Shown in pieces: positions 1 to 5,915 of a DNA stretch of 20,184 bases. Source of the DNA: a virus; the IMG/VR virus record IMGVR_UViG_3300033996_000055, positions 1 through 20,184 of that record. One strand, written 5' to 3'. Every line of letters starts with the position of its first letter. Positions within the stretch are counted from its first letter, which is position 1. Both the position numbers and the translations under genes were made by a program. The notes under the pieces are model-generated. The model made no database searches and was not told the DNA's origin. It worked only from the letters and a program-made list of their open reading frames with translations.

Positions 1-527
1 ATGCTTATCAGCGCGTCTGCGGCCTTCTCCCCCTCCACCACATAGATGATGCGCCCCGCTGTCTTCGCGTCCAGCAATTCGGGTAACTTGTAGGGGACTA
101 TTCTGGCGTCTCCAAGCGTTGGATGTCTGCGGCCATCAGGGTCCACCTTGTACAGGCGGTAAGTCTTGCCCGACTCGCCAATCTTCATGCGCTGCTTGAC
201 GAACACCGTGGTGCGGTCCTCGTCTTGGTACTCCCACTCTTGGTCGAACTTGATTTGCGGCAAAGGCTTGATGTTGGCGAGTGGATCTGGACGCTCTTCC
301 AGTTCTGGCAGCAGTCTCATGTCCTTGATGGTGTTGAAGACGTCTTCCTGAGTGCACCCACCGTGGCAGTGGAAGAGAGGCTTGCCGTCATCGTTGATGC
401 TGATTGAGAGTGAGGGATTCTTGTCTCCATTGCCCTTGCCGTGGCCTGGTACTGGACAGCTTGCTACCCACTGGCCATTGGCTTTCTTTGCGTTGCCGAG
501 CTGCTTGGCTATTTGTTCTGCTTGCAT
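1..527 (-). CDS. DNA primase (zinc-binding + TOPRIM), C-terminus cut by window edge
   Basis: The first 175 codons of a primase or primase-helicase that would make RNA primers at the phage replication fork. The start at 525-527 lies 2 bases after the methyltransferase stop, and a GGAG inside that gene's end serves as ribosome site. Residues C24, H29, C54 and C58 (CPVPGH ... CHGGC) match the CHC2-type zinc ribbon of phage primases, followed by an acidic/basic linker. VVEGEKAADAL at about 163-173 is the first TOPRIM motif, with catalytic-type E165. The frame is open to base 1, so the rest of TOPRIM and any helicase domain are outside the window. The DnaG/T7 gp4-like role is family knowledge; whether a helicase is fused cannot be seen. 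Confidence 0.88.
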   Translation of the reverse strand, partial: MQAEQIAKQLGNAKKANGQWVASCPVPGHGKGNGDKNPSLSISINDDGKPLFHCHGGCTQEDVFNTIKDMRLLPELEERPDPLANIKPLPQIKFDQEWEYQDEDRTTVFVKQRMKIGESGKTYRLYKVDPDGRRHPTLGDARIVPYKLPELLDAKTAGRIIYVVEGEKAADALIS

Positions 528-529
528 GT

Positions 530-1465
530 TTACTCCAGCACCAAGGACATCTGGCGCAGTCTTTTCTCTTGTAGGGGCTTGTATTCTGGATTTAGTTCGC
601 AGCCAAGATACTGACGGCCAAGGTGTTGCGCGACTTGCGCCGTTGTCCCGCTACCCATGAAAGGGTCAAGGACTATACCGCCAATAGGTGCGCCAGCAAG
701 GATGCAAGGTTCAATCAAGTCTTGCGGGAACACTGCGAAATGTGCGCCTTCGTAGGGTTTGACAGGTATCGTCCAAACACTACGCTTATTCTTGTTTAGG
801 TATTCTTTTGCTTCACTGCCAACACCGCCGCTTTGTGTGTGGTATTCAGCACCACCCTGTCTTCCCTGAAAAGAACCACCAATGATGCCAGCACTAATTG
901 CTTCTTCTTTAATCGCCTCATGGTCGTAGTGATACTTATGCGATTTACTCAACAAGAAGATATATTCGTGCGCCTTAGTGCACCTGTCTTGCACCGACTC
1001 AGGCATTGGGTTTGGCTTGTGCCAGATGATGTCTTGACGTAGATACCAGCCGTCAGCCCTCAATGCAAAGGCAAGCATCCAAGGGATACCGATCAAGTCT
1101 TTCTCTTTGAGTCCTTCCAACTTGTTGCCACGTCTTGCGCATGTCTGTGGCAAGTCTTGGTCACTGTTGGCAACTGATTGCTTGACAAGGGCTTGGCCTT
1201 TGCCTGGCCGGTAGTTGTAATAACTGTCCCCGATATTCAGCCACAACGTCCCATCGTCAGCCAATACATCCCAAACGCATCGGAACACATCGACCATTGC
1301 GGCGATGTATTCCTCTGGCGTCTCTTCAAGTCCAATCTGCCCATCGTGACCATAGTCACGCAGGCCGTAATAGGGTGGGCTGGTGACACATGTCTGCGCC
1401 TTAATGCCTTGTTCTCTCCACTTGCGCATCGTTTCTCTACAGTCGCCAAACTCTATGATGTTCAT
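530..1465 (-). CDS. Site-specific DNA methyltransferase, beta-class (N4-cytosine or N6-adenine)
   Basis: A 311-residue methyltransferase of the N6_N4_Mtase family, which transfers a methyl group from S-adenosylmethionine to an exocyclic base amine. The catalytic motif IV is SPPYYGLRDYG (S29-P30-P31-Y32) and the SAM-binding motif DPFMGSGTT is near the C-terminus (267-275). That IV-before-I order defines the beta class. SPPY is common in m4C enzymes but also occurs in m6A enzymes, so the target base is open. IIWHKPNPMPESVQDR is a further family signature. No restriction endonuclease is next to it, so it is an orphan, probably protecting phage DNA or altering regulation. It follows an intrinsic terminator and precedes primase by 2 bases. 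No clear Shine-Dalgarno sequence is seen before its ATG. Confidence 0.93.
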   Translation of the reverse strand: MNIIEFGDCRETMRKWREQGIKAQTCVTSPPYYGLRDYGHDGQIGLEETPEEYIAAMVDVFRCVWDVLADDGTLWLNIGDSYYNYRPGKGQALVKQSVANSDQDLPQTCARRGNKLEGLKEKDLIGIPWMLAFALRADGWYLRQDIIWHKPNPMPESVQDRCTKAHEYIFLLSKSHKYHYDHEAIKEEAISAGIIGGSFQGRQGGAEYHTQSGGVGSEAKEYLNKNKRSVWTIPVKPYEGAHFAVFPQDLIEPCILAGAPIGGIVLDPFMGSGTTAQVAQHLGRQYLGCELNPEYKPLQEKRLRQMSLVLE

Positions 1466-1490
1466 TTTTTATGCTGCCATTTTTTTGAGG

Positions 1491-1520
1491 AAAAAAAAGC
1501 CGAGGCTGTCACACCTCGGC
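1491..1520 (-). terminator. Rho-independent terminator after the SSB-like gene
   Basis: Read on the minus strand, a perfect 7-bp stem (GCCGAGG/CCTCGGC, bases 1520-1514 and 1505-1499) with an 8-base loop is followed at once by eight T residues (1498-1491). It lies 17 bases after the SSB-like stop and 26 bases before the methyltransferase start. It should end or reduce the HTH-to-SSB transcript before the methyltransferase and primase genes. Confidence 0.85.
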
Positions 1521-1536
1521 ACTTGACTGATGTCAG

Positions 1537-2130
1537 TTAAAACATTTCGTCTTCACTGGCGGCCACAGCAGCCGCCGCAGGCGTTGGCTTCGCCACTGGT
1601 GCAACAAACGGCGCTGGAGCTGGAGCTGCTCCCTGAGCTGTGAAGTCGGCATCTGACTGGTCCATACCGGCAGGCTTGTCAATCCACGACACCAGGTTGA
1701 AAGCTGGGATGCGGGTTGTGCCCTTGCCGATCTTCTCCAGCTTCGAGCCTGTGTACTCAAGCACTGGCATCTTTCCAGGGTTGGCTGCACGCTGTGCCGC
1801 GCAGGCCGTGTACATCTGCTCAAGGCCCATGTTGGGGCCGACACCATTAGAAGACCACTCGACTGTGCCGATCTCCTTGTTGTAGAACTTGACGATGAAG
1901 CCGCGCTTGTGTTCAGGCGTTGGCTGAGGACCTTTACGGCCAAGCTCGGCGTCAGGATTCCACTCGCGCACACCGACACCCAGCAACAGCCAGCCTGTTT
2001 GCACGGCGTCGATGTCGAACACGACCTTCTTGAGTTGGATTTCCTCGCCAAGGTTGTTGGTCCAGGCATTCGCCTGAGGGGAGAAGCGGATGTAGTTACC
2101 AGAGCCGCCAGCAGAAGAGAGATTTAGCAT
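1537..2130 (-). CDS. Probable phage single-stranded DNA-binding protein
   Basis: A 197-residue protein with a mixed alpha/beta body (to about 160), an Ala/Pro-rich flexible linker (about 168-190) and the acidic tip SEDEMF. A disordered linker ending in acidic residues plus a C-terminal aromatic is the hallmark of bacterial SSB and T7 gp2.5-type proteins, where the tip recruits partner enzymes. The body (for example RFSPQANAWTN near the start and VEWSSNGVGPNMGLEQMY mid-protein) matches no family I can name with certainty. Context supports the call: it directly follows a Cas4/RecB-like nuclease gene, and nuclease-SSB pairs are common in phage recombination modules. An AAAGG lies about 9 bases upstream of the ATG. 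A terminator follows. Confidence 0.75.
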   Translation of the reverse strand: MLNLSSAGGSGNYIRFSPQANAWTNNLGEEIQLKKVVFDIDAVQTGWLLLGVGVREWNPDAELGRKGPQPTPEHKRGFIVKFYNKEIGTVEWSSNGVGPNMGLEQMYTACAAQRAANPGKMPVLEYTGSKLEKIGKGTTRIPAFNLVSWIDKPAGMDQSDADFTAQGAAPAPAPFVAPVAKPTPAAAAVAASEDEMF

Positions 2131-2164
2131 TTGCGTTTGCCTTTAAAAGTTACAGGGGTTGTGA

Positions 2165-3274
2165 TTATTGACTGAGGCCGCGATCTCTCGCAAGCGTCAA
2201 GCCACTTGATACCTTGGCCGTGAGATCGTCCAAGATAACTCTTTGATCCTTTGGAAGCAGTTTCTCTGCCGCCGCTGGAGTAATTAGGTTTGATTCAAAT
2301 ATGTCGACATCGGATAAACCCGCAGCGATCAATTCGGCACGCGCATTGGATTCATCAAGCCACTTGCGTGAGGCGCGTTTAGGTTGCAACTGCCAGCCAG
2401 GCACGACCATGCCGTCCTTCTCCATGGCTGACATTGCATGATCACGCACTGCATCAATAAACTTCTCCACCATCGGTGCACGGTCCAAAATGTCGCTGAT
2501 CTGCTGCGGTGTGAGAGACAACATCACTTCTTTGACGTCATCTTTCTTGAGAGCTGTGATGTCTGGCTGTGCCGCCACCACGTCAAAAGATGCCTTCTGT
2601 GCACTGCAAATCGTTTTGGCGGGACACCACTGACAGGCTGACTCTGATGGCGCGTAGCGAGGAGCCTGGCTCACAGCATCTTCAATGGCGGGAAGCATGA
2701 CCTGCGTCTCCCACACGCCCAGCTCGTCAGCACTCATGCGGTGAATGCGCTTGTCTCCATGATGCGGCTGGATGATCTGGAACTCGACTTCCTTCACGCG
2801 CAGGTTGTTGGCCTTCATGGCGCCCAAGGCGTAGATCTTCATCTGTTCGCTGTCGGCATCAACGTAGCCGCGCCCTGTCTTCAGATCCGCGATGGTGAGC
2901 TTCTCTTTGGTGATGGACCAGCCAACCACGTCAGCAGTGCCTTGCAGGCTGAATTGAGGTGTGTCGTACAGCTTGAACAACTGCTCCACCTTGACGTGCC
3001 CTAGATCGTCTTGGATGGCCCAAATGGCTTGCAGGTGATCCATGGCGAACTCGCAGTTCTCCTCGGTCATGGTGATGCCCTCGACCTGCTGACCGACAAA
3101 CTTCATGGGGTCGCTGTCAAGCTGGAAACATGTCTCGGCCAGCGCGTGGATGGCTGTGCCAATCTTGGCGGCCTCCCCACTCTCCTGATAGGGCACAAGC
3201 GTTGAGAGCCGCGCAGAGGCTGGGCAGGCGATCCAACGCGAGGCAGAGGACGGCCGCAGTTTGAGTTGTTTCAT
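2165..3274 (-). CDS. DUF2800-type PD-(D/E)XK nuclease (Cas4/RecB-like) with Fe-S cysteines
   Basis: A 369-residue protein of the DUF2800 family, Cas4/RecB-like exonucleases found in phage replication modules. The nuclease core is visible: GTAIHALAE (G39, H43), E97 in VEQLF, GTAD (D115), ADLKTG (D130, K132) and Q144-x3-Y148. Four cysteines, C17 near the N-terminus and C214-x2-C217-x5-C223, follow the AddB/Cas4 pattern that holds a 4Fe-4S cluster. It probably resects double-stranded DNA ends for recombination or replication, with the neighbouring SSB-like protein coating the product. Its ATG overlaps the stop of the preceding 69-residue gene (ATGA). DUF2800 is an assignment from recalled family features; the activity is inferred from the motifs. 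Confidence 0.85.
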   Translation of the reverse strand: MKQLKLRPSSASRWIACPASARLSTLVPYQESGEAAKIGTAIHALAETCFQLDSDPMKFVGQQVEGITMTEENCEFAMDHLQAIWAIQDDLGHVKVEQLFKLYDTPQFSLQGTADVVGWSITKEKLTIADLKTGRGYVDADSEQMKIYALGAMKANNLRVKEVEFQIIQPHHGDKRIHRMSADELGVWETQVMLPAIEDAVSQAPRYAPSESACQWCPAKTICSAQKASFDVVAAQPDITALKKDDVKEVMLSLTPQQISDILDRAPMVEKFIDAVRDHAMSAMEKDGMVVPGWQLQPKRASRKWLDESNARAELIAAGLSDVDIFESNLITPAAAEKLLPKDQRVILDDLTAKVSSGLTLARDRGLSQ

Positions 3275-3480
3275 TCTTGGTCTTCGTTAATGTTGTTGTT
3301 GATGAGCAAGATATAGGCGATCTTTCGCACCTCGTTGCTGGCTGCGTGCCCCAAGTCTTCGGGGTCCAGCAAGCGCTTTAAGAAGACGATGTGCTGCTGG
3401 TTGAGCTTGCGTTGGCGTTCCAGCTCTGTACCGAGCCAGATGATGTGCTCACGCATTGTTTGGCGCTCTTTGTCATCCAT
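3271..3480 (-). CDS. Small coiled-coil protein of unknown function
   Basis: A 69-residue hydrophilic protein beginning MDDKERQTMREHI, largely helical, with a heptad-like stretch around residues 10-32 (IIWLGTELERQRKLNQQHIVFL). I do not recognise the family. The chosen start at 3480 overlaps the resolvase stop by 8 bases. A longer reading from 3594 would run through resolvase coding sequence and has no need to exist. It ends with an ATGA overlap into the DUF2800 nuclease gene, so it is translated in the replication/recombination operon and may be an accessory factor of the resolvase or nuclease. That role is a guess from position only. Confidence 0.7.
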   Translation of the reverse strand: MDDKERQTMREHIIWLGTELERQRKLNQQHIVFLKRLLDPEDLGHAASNEVRKIAYILLINNNINEDQE

Positions 3481-3949
3481 AGTGCTTGCCCCAGTAGGCG
3501 ATGAGACTGGCGTCAGATCTGCCGTCATCTTTGACGCGCTTGAAGTCGGCCTGGTTGTCGGGAAACAGTTCCATGGCGCGTGATCGGCTGGCATCTTTGC
3601 CGGCGCCTCGGTGCACGGCCTTCACCCAAGTGGCTGGCGCCACATAGGTCACAGGCAGTTTGAATGCCGCCAAGATGCCCTCGATCATGCCGAATGAACG
3701 GCCAAAGCTGAAGACGCTGGTGACGCCCTGACCTGCCATGGCTCCCACGCGCTCGCAGTAGACGTGGCAGTCTTTGCCAGAATACAGGTACAGCAGGTCG
3801 GCCAGCTCGGTGGCAGAAACTTGCCGCTTGGCTTTGCCGTTGCGCTCCACCGTCATGGTGGGCATATCGAATATCTTCAAGCTCTCAGGCGACATGACGG
3901 CGATTGCGCCAGAGAGGCCAGGGTCCACGCCAATGCAGTATTTGCTCAT
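3473..3949 (-). CDS. RuvC-like Holliday junction resolvase
   Basis: A 158-residue nuclease of the RNase H-like RuvC fold, which cuts four-way and branched DNA formed during recombination and before packaging. The four acidic positions are visible: D9 in GVDPGLSGA, E66 in YCERV, and D142/D146 in the C-terminal DDGRSDASLIAYWG. The motif KRVKDDGRSDA is typical of the phage and poxvirus-like branch of RuvC. Length fits the family (about 150-190). The start forms an ATGA overlap with the HTH gene, and its stop overlaps the next small gene by 8 bases. Location beside the nuclease and SSB-like genes fits a recombination module. Confidence 0.92.
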   Translation of the reverse strand: MSKYCIGVDPGLSGAIAVMSPESLKIFDMPTMTVERNGKAKRQVSATELADLLYLYSGKDCHVYCERVGAMAGQGVTSVFSFGRSFGMIEGILAAFKLPVTYVAPATWVKAVHRGAGKDASRSRAMELFPDNQADFKRVKDDGRSDASLIAYWGKHYG

Positions 3950-4182
3950 TTGACGGCATCTTCCATGGCTTGGTTGATGACCTTCAGACGCGCTGAGATG
4001 AGTGCATCAGCGGCTTGGTCCAGCTTGATGACGCTGCCGTAGAGTGGCTCTGTGATGCCGTTAAGCCAGCGCGAGACTTGAGCTTGATCAATCTCTGCCA
4101 CTCGGCAGACGTCAGACATCTTGTACCCAGCCGACTCGGCCTTGTACTTGATGTCGTGGATTGCTTGTTGTGAGACTTTCAT
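3946..4182 (-). CDS. Small Cro/C1-like helix-turn-helix regulator
   Basis: A 78-residue protein with a lambda-repressor-like HTH at about residues 20-62: SAGYKMSDVCRVAEIDQAQVSRWLNG, then a hydrophobic third helix (SVIKLDQAADALI). It is first in the leftward replication operon and faces the divergent control region, so it probably binds operators there and sets the balance between the two arms. The start at 4182 is preferred over 4200 because the only credible leftward -10 box (4195-4190) lies between them; neither start has a convincing ribosome site. Its stop overlaps the resolvase start. No integrase or lysogeny gene is visible, so a Cro-like early role is as likely as a repressor role. Confidence 0.8.
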   Translation of the reverse strand: MKVSQQAIHDIKYKAESAGYKMSDVCRVAEIDQAQVSRWLNGITEPLYGSVIKLDQAADALISARLKVINQAMEDAVK

Positions 4183-4189
4183 GTTTAGA

Positions 4190-4219
4190 ATGTTAACCAT
4201 GTTTTGTGGAAAGCGTCAA
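4190..4219 (-). promoter_or_regulatory. Candidate leftward promoter of the HTH/replication operon
   Basis: On the minus strand, TTGACG (4219-4214) is followed after 18 bases by TAACAT (4195-4190). The -35 matches the sigma70 consensus at five of six positions and the -10 at four of six. Transcription would begin about 7 bases later, essentially on the A of the ATG at 4182, giving a leaderless or near-leaderless mRNA as for lambda cI from PRM. This is inferred from sequence only. Confidence 0.45.
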
Positions 4220-4229
4220 GTGTACAGTG

Positions 4230-4259
4230 AAAAAAGGGGGCTGACTCACGCCAACCCCC
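4230..4259 (-). terminator. Intrinsic terminator placed upstream of the leftward operon
   Basis: On the minus strand GGGGG (4259-4255) pairs with CCCCC (4240-4236). The inner TTGGC/GTCAG adds five more pairs including two G-T wobbles, closing a GTGA loop of the GNRA type, and TTTTTT (4235-4230) follows. The plus strand has no T-tract, so it works leftward only. It lies before, not after, the HTH gene, so it would stop leftward transcripts arriving from the 4260-4400 region or from the plus-strand gene block. Confidence 0.8.
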
Positions 4260-4268
4260 AAAGGCAAC

Positions 4269-4314
4269 TGCTGGTGGAGATAACCAGCAAGCAGATTGTA
4301 GGGTATGAATACCC
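4269..4314. promoter_or_regulatory. Inverted repeats in the divergent control region (operator or leader hairpin candidates)
   Basis: Two dyads occur here. GGGTATGAATACCC (4301-4314) has 6-base arms around a 2-base centre, the size of a half-operator pair for a Cro/C1-like dimer such as the neighbouring HTH protein. TGCTGGT (4269-4275) and ACCAGCA (4283-4289) form a 7-bp stem with a 7-base loop. A TACAAT box (minus strand, 4300-4295) lies beside the first dyad but has no good -35. The function is inferred from position. Confidence 0.45.
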
Positions 4315-4344
4315 GACAAGTTTGTGTGGATTTAATAATAGTTG

Positions 4345-4372
4345 TTGACGAGTTCTGCAAATGCGATATGAT
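4345..4372 (+). promoter_or_regulatory. Sigma70-type promoter for the rightward small-gene block
   Basis: TTGACG (4345-4350), a 16-base spacer and TATGAT (4367-4372) each match five of six consensus positions. Transcription would start near 4379, about 30 bases before the ATG at 4410, which has a strong AAGGAG. It is the clearest host-type promoter in the window, which fits early expression of the plus-strand genes by host RNA polymerase. Confidence 0.75.
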
Positions 4373-4409
4373 TCACCCATCAACAACGCAACCCCAAGGA
4401 GATTTCCAA

Positions 4410-4682
4410 ATGACAAACGCAACACAAACAACTGCTCAAGAAGAACGCAACATCAACATGTATGGCATTGCTGATATTGATGCTTATGTGGAATCTGTCA
4501 AAGAATCCATCACATACCAATTCACAGGCGCAAACATGGTTGTAGCTAGCCTGATGTCTGATGCGCAAGAATTGATTGCCGGTGGCGCGCAAAACCGCAG
4601 CCGTCAAACACTCAACATTGCCAAGCACATTTTGTTTCTGATCATGGATGGCGAATTGGTTGGCACAGTAGAACGCAAGTAA
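4410..4682 (+). CDS. First gene of the early rightward block, unknown function (90 aa)
   Basis: A 90-residue soluble protein beginning MTNATQTTAQEERN. The start at 4410 has AAGGAG 9 bases upstream and sits just after the promoter. A longer frame from 4305 would contain the promoter and is rejected. The C-terminal half (about 40-85) is predicted helical, with the segment ANMVVASLMSDAQELI followed by RSRQTLNIAKHILF. I recall similar small proteins in other phages but none with a known function. As the promoter-proximal gene with the best ribosome site and a stable hairpin just after its stop, it is probably the most highly expressed product of this block. Confidence 0.8.
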   Translation: MTNATQTTAQEERNINMYGIADIDAYVESVKESITYQFTGANMVVASLMSDAQELIAGGAQNRSRQTLNIAKHILFLIMDGELVGTVERK

Positions 4683-4688
4683 ACCCAA

Positions 4689-4702
4689 GGGGCTTCGGCC
4701 CC
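4689..4702 (+). terminator. UUCG tetraloop hairpin between first and second early genes
   Basis: GGGGC-TTCG-GCCCC: a perfect 5-bp stem closed by a C(UUCG)G tetraloop, among the most stable small RNA hairpins. It starts 7 bases after the stop at 4682. Only AACTTT follows, so it is a weak terminator at best; partial termination or 3'-end protection of the first message are alternatives. Confidence 0.5.
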
Positions 4703-4720
4703 AACTTTAAGGAGATCACC

Positions 4721-4870
4721 ATGCCACTAGACGAATCAGATCTTGACTACATGCGAGCCGAAGACTTCCACCGCCGCCGGTATCAGGCCAACCTTGCCAG
4801 CCACCATGATTGCCGCGATCCAGATCATCCTGGCTGTGAGCTGTGCGAAGAGGAGAATGATGATGAGTGA
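4721..4870 (+). CDS. Small acidic Cys/His protein, possible zinc knuckle
   Basis: A 49-residue protein with AAGGAG 7 bases before its ATG. After a basic patch FHRRRYQ (16-22) come H28, H29, C31, H36, C39 and C42 in the stretch HHDCRDPDHPGCELC, then an acidic tail EEENDDE. The closely spaced Cys/His set suggests one bound zinc; the HPGCxxC ending recurs in small phage proteins of unknown role. The strong ribosome site and 8-base overlap with the following gene argue for real translation. Function unknown. Confidence 0.68.
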   Translation: MPLDESDLDYMRAEDFHRRRYQANLASHHDCRDPDHPGCELCEEENDDE

Positions 4871-4949
4871 GAAGTTTCTTGACACGCTGGCAGCTATCGC
4901 CATCGGTATTGGCTTTGCGGTCCTGCTTGTGGCATGGTGGTCATCATGA
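4863..4949 (+). CDS. 28-residue single-helix membrane peptide
   Basis: MSEKFLDTLAAIAIGIGFAVLLVAWWSS: a short soluble start, then one hydrophobic helix (about 8-26) ending in two tryptophans at the membrane interface. The GAGGAG in the previous gene's end supplies a ribosome site, and its stop overlaps the next start (ATGA). Initiation could also be at the ATG pair just upstream (4857 or 4860), adding one or two methionines. Role unknown; such peptides in early phage regions often act on host membrane proteins. Confidence 0.55.
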   Translation: MSEKFLDTLAAIAIGIGFAVLLVAWWSS

Positions 4950-5203
4950 CCGAACTCCAAGACTTCTGCCAAGAGCCGCGCACGATGGAAGAGCTGATTG
5001 ATGGCGGCTTCCCGCGCACAAAGGTCTACAACGCCGTCAAACGCAAGGAATTGATCAACACCAATGCCCAAGACGCATGGGGACGCAAGCAGCGCGGCAA
5101 GGGCCTGTTTGTGTCTGCCGTGACCCCTGTTCCATACAACGCCACATTGCTTGTTGCGGCTTGGAATAATCAGCTTACAACACAAGGAGAAACACATGTC
5201 TGA
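4946..5203 (+). CDS. Small winged-helix DNA-binding protein candidate
   Basis: An 85-residue protein starting at the ATGA overlap with the preceding peptide; the start four codons earlier (4934) is less likely. Residues 8-60 read as a helix-turn-helix with a wing: CQEPRTMEELIDGGFPRTKVYNAVKRKELINTN, then a basic turn WGRKQRGKGLFVSA that would form the beta hairpin. A recognition helix KVYNAVKRKEL followed by a basic wing suggests DNA binding. It resembles the 122-residue protein at 6433-6801 in layout but not closely in sequence. Target unknown; host or early phage promoters are possible. Confidence 0.65.
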   Translation: MTELQDFCQEPRTMEELIDGGFPRTKVYNAVKRKELINTNAQDAWGRKQRGKGLFVSAVTPVPYNATLLVAAWNNQLTTQGETHV

Positions 5204-5465
5204 AAAAATGCAGATCGAGATTGACCGCGCCGTCAACAAGTTCACCCCGCCCATGGAAGTGGGTGGCGGCTTCATGTTGCGCGATGAGTACGCCAAGCTG
5301 GCGCGGATGGCGGTGACCGAGGGCACGCTGATTGGTTGGTCGCACGCTGAAAACATGACACGCGAACGCCTGGAGAAAAAGATCTCCACCCTTGAGCACG
5401 AGGTGAGCATCCTCAGAGAGCGCGTCAAAGAGGTTGAACTTGAATTGATGGCGGCACAGAAATGA
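5196..5465 (+). CDS. Coiled-coil protein of unknown function (89 aa)
   Basis: The start at 5196 has AAGGAG and overlaps the previous gene by 8 bases. The N-terminal half (MQIEIDRAVNKFTPPMEVGGGFMLRDEYAKLARMA) is soluble and not recognised. From about residue 52 a continuous heptad pattern (TRERLEKKISTLEHEVSIL... to the end) predicts a parallel coiled coil, so it is probably a dimer. It ends in an ATGA overlap with the next gene. No enzymatic motif is seen. Confidence 0.7.
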   Translation: MSEKMQIEIDRAVNKFTPPMEVGGGFMLRDEYAKLARMAVTEGTLIGWSHAENMTRERLEKKISTLEHEVSILRERVKEVELELMAAQK

Positions 5466-5671
5466 GAAAGCTGAACTGGAACCCACCCGCTGGCACAAAG
5501 ATCGTATGGCCGACCCTGCACGTCTTTGATGCCGCCTATAAGCCAACCAGAGGCTCTGACGTGCAAGCTACATGGCGCAAGTACGGCTGGAAGCCTGTCT
5601 TTGGTAACTCGCCCAAGGTCGAGGAGCCGCAACACATTTCAAAGGTGCTGAAGTTATGGAAACAGTCTTGA
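5462..5671 (+). CDS. Small basic protein of unknown function (69 aa)
   Basis: A 69-residue basic, tryptophan-rich protein beginning MRKLNWNPPAGTKIVWP and ending KVLKLWKQS. Conserved-looking features are the five tryptophans and the SDVQATWRKYGWKP centre. The start is set by the ATGA overlap with the coiled-coil gene; the ribosome site is weak, so translational coupling is likely. I do not recognise a family. Confidence 0.62.
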   Translation: MRKLNWNPPAGTKIVWPTLHVFDAAYKPTRGSDVQATWRKYGWKPVFGNSPKVEEPQHISKVLKLWKQS

Positions 5672-5766
5672 GCTTTGTAATCCTTGGCGCGGTCGGCATC
5701 GCCATCCTGTTTGTGGTGGTCTATGCCTTCATCGTGGTGCTGCTGGACTCTTGGGAGATCAAGTGA
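5656..5766 (+). CDS. 36-residue single-helix membrane peptide
   Basis: METVLSFVILGAVGIAILFV... is almost entirely hydrophobic from residue 4 to 30 and ends with LLDSWEIK, giving one transmembrane helix with a short charged tail. It overlaps the previous gene by 16 bases and the next (GTG) by 4. AAAGGTGCTGAAGTT upstream offers a moderate ribosome site. It is too short for database-style assignment; position among other micro-genes supports translation. Confidence 0.55.
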   Translation: METVLSFVILGAVGIAILFVVVYAFIVVLLDSWEIK

Positions 5767-5915
5767 AGTGTCCAGTTTGCGCCAAATGGGTCAGCGTGCT
5801 TGAGACAAGGGCGCGGCCAAACAATGAGGTGTACAGGCGATACATGTGCGCCAATGAACACCGTTTCACCACCAAAGAAGTGGTGCAGAAAGTGATTAAG
5901 GGGAAGAGTGAATGA
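5763..5915 (+). CDS. NrdR-like zinc ribbon mini-protein
   Basis: A 50-residue protein with a GTG start at 5763, preceded by GGGAG at a good distance. It reads KCPVC, then SVLETRARPN, then RRYMCANEHRFTTKEV. This matches the N-terminal zinc ribbon of NrdR-type regulators and Ogr-like phage activators (CPxC ... ETR ... RRYxC ... RFTTxE). Here the fourth ligand would be H33 instead of the usual cysteine (C29-x3-H33). It has no ATP cone, so it is the ribbon alone. It may bind nucleic acid or a host transcription component. Short overlaps join it to both neighbours. Confidence 0.72.
   Translation: MKCPVCAKWVSVLETRARPNNEVYRRYMCANEHRFTTKEVVQKVIKGKSE

Noticed and set aside
3481-3594. Longer N-terminus for the 69-residue coiled-coil protein
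   Set aside because: The added 38 residues are translated from resolvase coding sequence in another frame; the start at 3480 gives the normal short overlap.
4305-4409. Upstream start for the first early gene
   Set aside because: The extension contains the promoter boxes, so it cannot be transcribed from that promoter; AAGGAG sits before 4410.
4736-5635. A 299-codon open frame on the minus strand opposite the small early genes
   Set aside because: It has no ribosome site or promoter, its product is low-complexity and unlike any known protein, and it lies opposite five plus-strand genes with good Shine-Dalgarno sequences and ATGA overlaps. It is a by-product of codon bias.
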